A stretch of DNA of 64,000 nucleotides, from positions 182,156,800 to 182,220,799 of the forward strand of contig CM039462.1 in the NCBI GenBank assembly GCA_022414725.1. Direction: 5' to 3'. Origin of the DNA: Microglena sp. YARC (taxonomy: Eukaryota > Chlorophyta > Chlorophyceae > Chlamydomonadales > Chlamydomonadaceae). The notes beneath the pieces were generated by a model. That model was not told the origin of the DNA, searched no databases, and was given only the letters and a program-made list of their open reading frames with translations. The position numbers were made by a program, and so were the translations under genes. Positions 12,101 through 21,100 of this stretch are shown here, one piece after another; position 1 is the first letter of the stretch; the number at the start of each line of letters is the position of its first letter.

Positions 12101-15100
12101 GTTTGGGGTTGAAAGCTTAGGGTTTAGGGTTTAGGGTTTAGGGTTTAGGGTTTAGGGTTTAGGGTTTAGGGTTTAGGACCGTGAGGATGTCTTTACTCCA
12201 GAACACGCAAGTTAAGGTGTCCATGGCTTTCACTCCCTGTTTTTTTATGAGGGGGAAAGGTTGAGGTAGTTTTAGGGCTTAGGTTTTGAGGTGCAGGGTT
12301 TAGGGTTTAGACCATGATGATGTCGTTGCTCCAGAACATGCAAGTGAAGGTGTCCATGGCTTCTACTCTCTGTTTATTTTCATCGTTAGTGGGAAAGAGT
12401 GAGGCAGGTTAAGGGTTTAAGGTTTAGGGTTTAAGGGTTTACATCATGAGGATGTTGTGTGGTGAGTGGGAAAGGGTGCGGTATGTTAGTTGAGAACTTC
12501 AAGATGGTACAGTTTAAATGTGGGGTGCTCTTTATAGTGCTTTAAATGTGGTATAGTTTTAACTTGGGATGCTCTTTATGAGGGGTTAAATGTGGTATAG
12601 TTTTAACTTGGGATGCTCTTCATGGTGGTTTGAATGTGGTATAGTTATAACTTTGGATGCTCTTCATGGTGGTTTAAATGTGTTATTGTTTAAATGTGGG
12701 GTGCTATTTATGGTGGTCTAAATGTGGTATAGTTTAAATTTAGGGTGCTCTTTATGGTGGTTTAAATGAGATATAGGTTAAATGTGGTATACAAATAATT
12801 TAAAAACTATGTATGGTTTGTAAATGGTGAACGGTCAGCTGGTGGATTCAAGATGGTATTGGATTAATGAGTAGTACTACTCTTTATGGTGGTTCAAATG
12901 TGGTTGAAAGATCAACAGTCTCATTAATGATGTAGCCCCCTTCACTCCCCCCCCACCCCCACCCCCTCCTCCTTCAGCCCCCCTCACCCCCTCACTGCCC
13001 CCCCCCACCACCCACCCACCCCACACCACCCCCACCCACCCCACCACCACAAGCCCCTCACCCCCCCACCACTACCCACCCCCACCACTACCCACCACCC
13101 CCACCCCCCACCATGTCCCCCCACCTCCCCCCTATGTATCACTCGTACCTGAAGGTATAGATCATCGCAATCTTGAGAGAATGCGTTACAGGTTGCCTCT
13201 GAGTATGGCATGCCTCCCATGGTTGCTTCATGAGCTGGACCACCACAGGACACAAGGGAATTGTGCCAGGGGGGGGAGGCGTGCTTGGAGGCGGGGGATG
13301 GGGGTTGCTGGGAAGAGGAGGAGGAGGAGAAGGCATGGCTGAGGGCGGGGGAGGAGGCATGGATTGGGGAGGGGAGGGGGTTGCTGGTAGGAGGAGGACG
13401 AGGAGGAGACAAGGCTGGGGCGGGGGAGGAGGCATGGATGGAGGAGGGGGAGGGGGTTGCTGGTAGGAGGAGGACGAGGAGGAGACAAGGCTGGGGGCGG
13501 GGGAGGAGGCATGGATGGAGGAGGGGGAGGGGGTTGCTGGTAGGAGGAGGACGAGGAGGAGAAGAAGACAGGGCTGGGGCGGGGGAGGAGGCATGGATTG
13601 AGGGGGGGGGGGAGGGACTGGTGGATAGGGAGCAGCTGGTGGATAGGCTGGTGGGTAAGTTGCTGCTGGTGGATAGGCTGGTGGGTAAGTCGCTGCTGGT
13701 GGGTAGGAAGGTGGGTAAGGAGAACTTGGCAGATAGGCTGGTGGGTAGGGAGCAGCTAGTGGGTAAGCTGGGGGATATGCGGGTTGGAAAGGGGCAGGTG
13801 GGGGGGGTGGAGGAGGGAGAGGGACTGGCGGTGATGGCAGAGAGGGTGTGAGTAAAGGCAATCTTGGCATTCGGTCCGGAGGGGGCCTTGGCGGGACTTT
13901 GCAAAAAATGCAAGGTGGAGGCGGAGAGAAGCAAGTGGGGTACCAGGAGACCGGAGGTTGGTTGCCCTGGTTGGTTGCCGTCAGCACTGAGCGCTGAAGG
14001 CCTGGAGTGCAGCCAGACTCAGCCACTCCCATAACCTGAGATAGAAGGGTGCATCATATTCAGTGGTAGAGAGTTGAGTTGCTGGGGTGGTCTTGTTCGT
14101 TTGTTGGGATAGTTGAGGTACTTGTTTGGGGCAGTCTTGTTCATTTGTTGGGGTATAAGAGGTTGCTAGTTGTGTTGGGGTAGTCAAGAAATGTCGGCCT
14201 ATCATAGCCTGAGATAGAAGGGTGCATCATATTCAGTGGTAGGGAGTTGAGTTGCTGGGGTGGTCTTTTTAGTTTGTTGGGGTGGTTGAGGTGGTTGTTT
14301 GGGGTAGTCTTGCTTGTTTGTTATAGTGGTTGAGGTAGTTGTCTGGGGTAGTCTTGTTAGTTTGTTGGGGTGGTTGAGGTAGTTGTCTGGGGTAGTCTTA
14401 TTAGTTTGTTGGGGTGGTTGAGGTAGTTGTCTGGGGTAGTCTTATTAGTTTGTTGGGGTGGATGAGGTAGTTGTCTGGGGTAGTCTTATTAGTTTGTTGG
14501 GGTGGTTGAGGTAGTTGTCTGGGGTAGTCTTATTAGTTTGTTGGGGTGGATGAGGTAGTTGTCTGGGGTAGTCTTATTAGTTTGTTGGGGTGGTTGAGGT
14601 AGTTGTCTGGGGTAGTCTTGCTTGTTTGTTTGGGTGGTTGAGGTAGTTATCTGGGGTAGTCTTGTTTGTTTGTTGAAGTGGTTGAGGCAGTTGTCTGGGG
14701 AAGTCTTGTTTGTTTGTTGAAGTGGTTGAGGTAGCTGTTTGGGGTAGTCTTATCAGTTTGTTAAAATGGTTGAGGTAGCTGTTTGGGGTAGTCCTATTAG
14801 TTTGTTGAGATGGATGAGTTGTATAGCTCCTTGCTAGTTGTGTTGGGGTAGTCAAGTAACTTTCAGCCTATCATTACCTGAGAAAGAAGGGTGCCTCATA
14901 TTCAGTGATAGGGAGTTGAGTTGTTGGGTTAGTCTTGTTCGTTTGTTGGGGTAGTTGAGGTGGTTGAGGCAGTTATTTGGGTTAGTCTTGTTAGTTTGTT
15001 GGGGTGGTTGGGGTAGTTGTCTGGGGTAGACTGGTTAGTTTTGTGGGGACCCCAGTGCAACCCAAGTGCGACACCAGTGCAACACCAGTGCTGCCCCCGT

Positions 15101-18100
15101 GCAATGCAAATGCAACCCCAGAGCAACCCTCGGTGCAAACCCAGCCATGCAGCGACAGAATGGAGACACGTTGCACATAAATTCAGTAGACCTAGACAGC
15201 CTCACCGCCTCACCTGTAATACCATGTTCGACACGTTCCACAAAAAAACAGTAAATCTAGACATGCTCACCTGGAATATCATGTTTGACACGCCCCACAC
15301 AAAAAACAGTAGGCCTTGACAGGCTCACCACCTCACCTGGAATACCATGTTCGACACATTCCACATAAAAACAGTAGACATAGACAGGCTCACCTGAAAA
15401 ACCATGCTTGGCACGTCCCACACAAAAAACAGCTGGCCTAGACAGGCTCACTGCCTCATCTGGAATACCATGTTCGACACGTCCCACACAAAAAACAGTA
15501 GGCCTACTCTAGACAGCCTCACCTGGAATACCATATTCGACACGTCCCACACAAAACAAAGTAGACCTAGACATGCTCACCGCCTCACCTGGAATACCAT
15601 GTTAGACACGTCCCCCACAAAAAAACAGTAGACCTAGACAGGCTCACCTGGAATACCATGTTCAACACGTCCCCCACAAAAAAACAGTAGACCTAGACAG
15701 GCTCACCTGGAATATCATGTTCAACACGTCCCCCACAAAAAAACAGTTGTCCTAGACAGGCTCACCGCCTCACCTGGAATACCATGTCCTACACATTTCA
15801 CAAAAAAGCAGTAGGCCTAGACAGGCTCACCTGGAATACCATGTTCGACACGTCCCACAAAAAAACAGTAGGCCTAAACAGGCTCACCGCCTCATTTGAA
15901 TACCATGTTCGACACGTCCCACAAAAAACAGTTAGACCTAGACAGGCTCACCTGAAAAACCATGTTCGCCGCAGCCTGGTCATTGAGGTTGCAGTACAGT
16001 ATGTACCCATCCTCCGGGGTAGCAGCTGTGACAGATGCCACCAACAGGCCTAGTGTACCTTCACGAGGTGCAGTACACCTCAGCGGAACAGTGGTCACTA
16101 CGCCCACGAGGTACAAGCTTTCGATGAGGTACAAGTACTTGGGGCAGAGGGTACTGGCATTGGTGATGATGGTAGGGTCGAAGGAAAGCGTGATCAGAAA
16201 AATGGAGGGGCCTTGAGGAGGGAGGGGAGGTGGACTCGGTGGCTCCGGGGTGGGTGGCTCTGCTGGCGCTGTGGGGCATAGGGTTTACAACTGGAGGGGG
16301 GGTAACGTACGGGTTTGTTTGGTGTCGGGGGATTTATTGGGGGGGAGGAACTGTGGTGGATAATACGGGTAGTATGGATCCATTGTGGGTGGGGGTGGAG
16401 GAGGGTCTTGTGGGTTGTAAGGAGAAGTAGGCTGCATGGGGGGGGAGAAAATGGAAGGTTGAAGGGGGAAGTTTGGACTTGAGGGATCCATGGGGGGAGG
16501 GGAGGGGGGGGCACGTAGGGGTAGAAGGGTTCCAGAGGGGGGGCGGGCGTCGAGTTGTGGGGGGAAAGGGGGGAGGGGAGGGGGAGGGGAGGGATTGGAG
16601 GGGGGGGGGGGAGGGGGGATTGGAGGGGGGGGAGGGAGGGGGGGGAGGAGGAGGGGGGGCTTTTGGGGGCCTGTGACGGTATGGGTTTGGTAATGGGGGG
16701 GATGGAATGTCAGGAGGTGGAGGTGGTGGTGAGGCGGGGTTGGGGGAGAAGGGGATATGATGGTTGCATGGGTTGGATATTGGGTGGAGGAGGGGGAGGG
16801 TTTGCATGGGTGGATATGGGTGGAGGAGGGGGAGGGGTTGCATGGGTGGAAAAAGGGAGAAAGGAGGATACGCTGGTTGTGTGGGGGATATAGGGGGGGT
16901 AAGGGAGCAGCAGCAGGAGGTGGTGATTCAGGAGGTGTAGAAGGGGGCTCATATGGGAAGTAGGGAACATAAGGAAGAGGTGGGTAGGCTGGTGGGTCAG
17001 GAGCTGCAGGTGGGTAGGGTTGCGGTGGTGCGATCCCAGCAGGTATAGAGGGAGTTTGTGATGGATATGATGGGGAAGTTGGATAGAGAGGGCTGGATGG
17101 TGGGTAAGGAGCAGCAGTTGGGTATGGAGGAGATGGAGGGTAGGCAGGTGGGGAAGGAGGATATGGTGGAGATGGTGGAGGTGGTGGAGATGGAGGGTAG
17201 GAAGGTGGGGAAGGAGGAGATGGTGGAGATGGAGGGTAGGAAGGTGGGGAAGGAGGAGATGGTGGAGCTGGCAGAGATGGTGGAGGTGGAGGAGGTGGAG
17301 GAGATGGAGGAGATGGAGGGAAGGCAGGAGAAGAAGGAGGAGATGGTGGAGGTGGTGGAGGTGGTGGAGGGAAGGCAGGTGGGGAAGGAGGAGATGGAGC
17401 AGATGGTGGAGATGGTGGAGATGGTGGAGGTGGTGGAGATGGTGGTGGAGGTGGTGGAGATGGTGGGAGGTGGTGGAGATGGTGGAGGTGGTGGAGGTGG
17501 TGGAGATGGTGGAGGTGGTGGAAAGTGGTGGAGATGTGGATCGTGGAGGTGTGGACCGTGGTGGAGATGTGGGAGATGGTGGTGGAGGTGGTGGAGATGG
17601 TGGAGGTGTGGTGGTGGAGATGTGTGGTGGGAGTGGAGATGGGCTGGAGGTGGTGGTGGGAGATGGTGGAGGTGGTGGAGATGGTGGAGGTGGTGGAGAT
17701 GGTGGAGGTGGTGGAGATGGAGTGGTGTGGAGGTGGTGGTGGAGATGGAGGAGTGGTGGAGATGGATGGAGGGTGGTGGAGATGGTGGAGGTGGTGGAGA
17801 TGGTGGAGGTGGTGGAGATGGAGGGAAGGAAGGAAGGTGGGGAAGGAGGAAATGGAGGGTAGGCAGGTGGGAAGGAGGAGATGGTGGAGATGGTGGAGAT
17901 GGTGGAGATGGTGGAACTGTGGAGATGGAGGGAAGGCAGGTGGGAAGGTGGAGATGGAGGGTAGGAATGGGAAGGAGGAGATGGTGGAGATGGTGGAGGT
18001 GGTGGAGATGGTGGAGGTGGTGGAGGTGGTGGAGATGGTGGAGGTGGTGGAGGTGGTGGAGATGGTGGAGTGGTGGAGGTGGTGAGGTGGTGGAGATGGT

Positions 18101-21100
18101 GGAGGTGGTTGGAGGAGGTGTGGAGATGGTGAGATGGTGGAGATGGTGGAGGTGGTGGAGATGGTGGAGGTGGTGGAGATGGAGGAGATGGAGGGAAGGA
18201 AGGTGGGGAAGGTGGAAATGGAGGGTAGGCAGGTGGGGAAGGAGGAGATGGTGGAGATGGTGGAGATGGCGGAGATGGTGGAGATGGAGGGAAGGCAGGT
18301 GGGGAAGGTGGAGATGGAGGGTAGGAAGGTGGGGAAGGAGGAGATGGTGGAGATGGTGGAGGTGGTGGAATGGTGGAGATGGTGGAGATGGTGAGTGGAA
18401 TGGTGGAGGTGGTGGAGGTGGAGATGGGTGGAGGTGGTGGAGAGATGGGGCAGATGGTGGAGGGGTTGAGGTGGTGGAGATGGTGGAGATGGTGGAGGTG
18501 GTGGGGGGGGTGGAGATGGTGGAGATGGTGGAGGTGGTGGAAGTGGAGGAGATGGTGAAGGTTGTGGAGATGGAGGAGATGGAGGGAAGGCAGGTGGGTA
18601 AGGTGGAGATGGAGGGTAGGCAGGTGGGGAAGGAGGAGATGGTGGAGATGGTGGAGGTGGTGGAGTCGGTGGAGGTGGTTGAGATGGTGGAGATGTGGAG
18701 ATGGAGAGATGGTGGAGGTGGTGGAGGATGGTGGAGGTGGTGGAGATGGAGGAGATGGAGGGAAGGCAGTGTGGAAGGTGGAGATAGAGGTAGGCAGTGG
18801 AGGAGAGATGGTTGAGATAGAGGAGATGGTGGAGATGGTGGAGATGGAGGGAAAGCAGGTGGGAAAGGAGGAGATGGTTGAGGTGGTGGAGATGGTGGAG
18901 ATGGTGGAGGTGGTGGAGGTGGAGGAGATGGTGGAGGTGGTGGAGGTGGTGGAGGTGGTGGAGATGGTGGAGGTGGTGGAGATGGTGGAGGTGGTGGAGG
19001 TGGTGGAGGTGGTGGAGATGGTGGAGGTGGGGGAGATGGTGGAGGTGGGGAGGTGTGGAGGTGGTGGAGATGGTGGAGGTGTGGAGATGGTGGAGGCGGT
19101 GGAGGTGGTGTAGATGGTGGAGGTGGGGTGGTGGTGAGATGGTGTAGATGGTGGAGGTGTGAGATGGAGGAGATGGAGGGAAGGCAGGTGGGGAAGGAGG
19201 AGATGGAGGGTAGGCAGGTGGGGAAGGAGGAGATGGTGGGGAAGGAGGAGATGTAGGGAAGACAGGTGTGGAAGGAGGAGATGGAGGGTAGGCAGGTGGG
19301 AAAGGAGGAGCTGGTGGAGCTGGTGGAGATGGTGGAGATGAAAGGAAGGCAGCTTGGGAAGGTGGAGATGTGGAGATTGTTGGAGATGGTGGAGGTGGTG
19401 GAGGTGGAGGTGTTGGAGATGGAGGAAAGCAGGTGGGGAAGGTGGAGATGGTGGAGGTGGTGGAGATGGTGGAGGTGGTGGAGGTGGAGGCGATGGAGGG
19501 GATGGAGGGAAGGCAGGTGGGGAAGGAGGAGATGGAGGAGATGGTGGAGATGGTGGAGATGGTGGAGATGGTGGAGATGGTGGAGATGGTGGAGGTGGTG
19601 GAGATGTAGAGGTGGAGTGGTGAGGTGGTGGAGATGGTGGAGGTTGGTGGTGGTGGTGGTGAGGTGGTGGAGATGGTGGAGATGGTGGAGGTGGTGGAGA
19701 TGGTGGAGGTGGTGGAGGTGGTGGAGGATGGTGGAGGGTCGAGGTGGTAGTGGAGATGGTGGAGATGGTGGAGATGGTGGAGATGGAGGGAAGGCAGGTG
19801 GGGAAGGAGGAGATGGAGGGTAGGCAGGTGGGGAAGGAGGAGATGGTGGAGATGGAGGGTAGGAAGGTGGGGAAGGAGGAGATGGTGGAGATGGTGGAGA
19901 TGGAGGAGATGGAGGGTAGGCAGGTGGGGAAGGAGGAAATGGTGGAGATGGAGGGTAGGCAGGTGGGGAAGGAGGAGATGGTGGAGATGAGGGATGAGTC
20001 AACCACGAGGGCTTGGTGACCTTGAATTGGCCTGAAAAGGACCCCCGGGGCCTATGCCTGAAAGGCGGCTGCCCCAGTGCTCTGTGCGATGGAGCTGGCT
20101 TCTTGTTGCGGAAACTGGGGCTGCTGGGCTCCCTGGGCTATGCTCCCATACAAAAATAGGAGAACTACAAGAAGGGCAGGGGGTAGGCAGGAGGGTAAGG
20201 ATGATATGGGGTAGGCATGGGGGTAAGGATTAGATGGGGTAGGAAGAAAGCAGATGAGGGGTAGGCAGGGGGGTAAGGAGTAGATGGGGTAGGAAGGAAA
20301 GTAGATGAGGGTAGGCAGGGGGTAAGGAGTAGATGGGGGTAGGAAGGGACAGTAGATGAGGGTAGCCAGGGGAGATAGATGGAAGATGGTGGGGGTAGAC
20401 GGGGGTAGGAAAGGAAAGTAGATGGGGGGTAGGCAGGGGGGTAAGGATTAGATGGGGGTGAGGGGAAAATAGAGTTGCGTAGGGTATGTGTGTGCTGTGT
20501 CTAAGGGTGTCTGAGCTGCTGCGTGGTCGGATGTGGGTTAGGTGCGGGTCTGATGTGCTGTGTGGTCAGATTCTGGGGTATCTAATGTGCTGTATGGTCG
20601 GATGTGGGTTATGTGTGGGTCTGATGTGCTGTGTGGTCAGATTCTGGGGTATCTAATGTGCTGTATGGTCGAATGTGGGTTATGTGTGGGTCTGATATGC
20701 TGTGTGGTCAGATTCTGGGGTATCTAATGTGCTGTATGGTCGGATGTGGGTTAGGTGTGGGTCTGATGTGCTGTGAGGTCAGGTGTGGGGGTGTCTCATG
20801 TGCTGTGTGGTTGGCTGTGGGTCTGCTTGTGAATGTGTTGTGTAGGGTTTGTGTGTGCTGTGTTTTGGGTATCTCATGTGCTGTGTGGGTGGATTGCGGG
20901 TATGCGTTGTGCTGTGTGGTCAGGTGTGGGGTGTCTGGTGTGCTGTGTGATAGGATGTGGGTCTGGTGTGCTGTATGGGTGGATGTGGATCTGTGGGTGA
21001 ATGAAATTGTTAAGGGTTTGTGTGTGCTGTGTCTGGATGTGGGTTAGATGTGGGTCTGATGTGGGGGTATTTGACGTGCTGTGTGGTAGGATGTGGGTTA

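Noticed and set aside
17058..18815. 585-codon plus-strand ORF (VEMVEMVE, WRWWRW)
   Set aside because: Antisense of the proline-rich coding DNA; the frame hops and the composition is purely repeat-driven.
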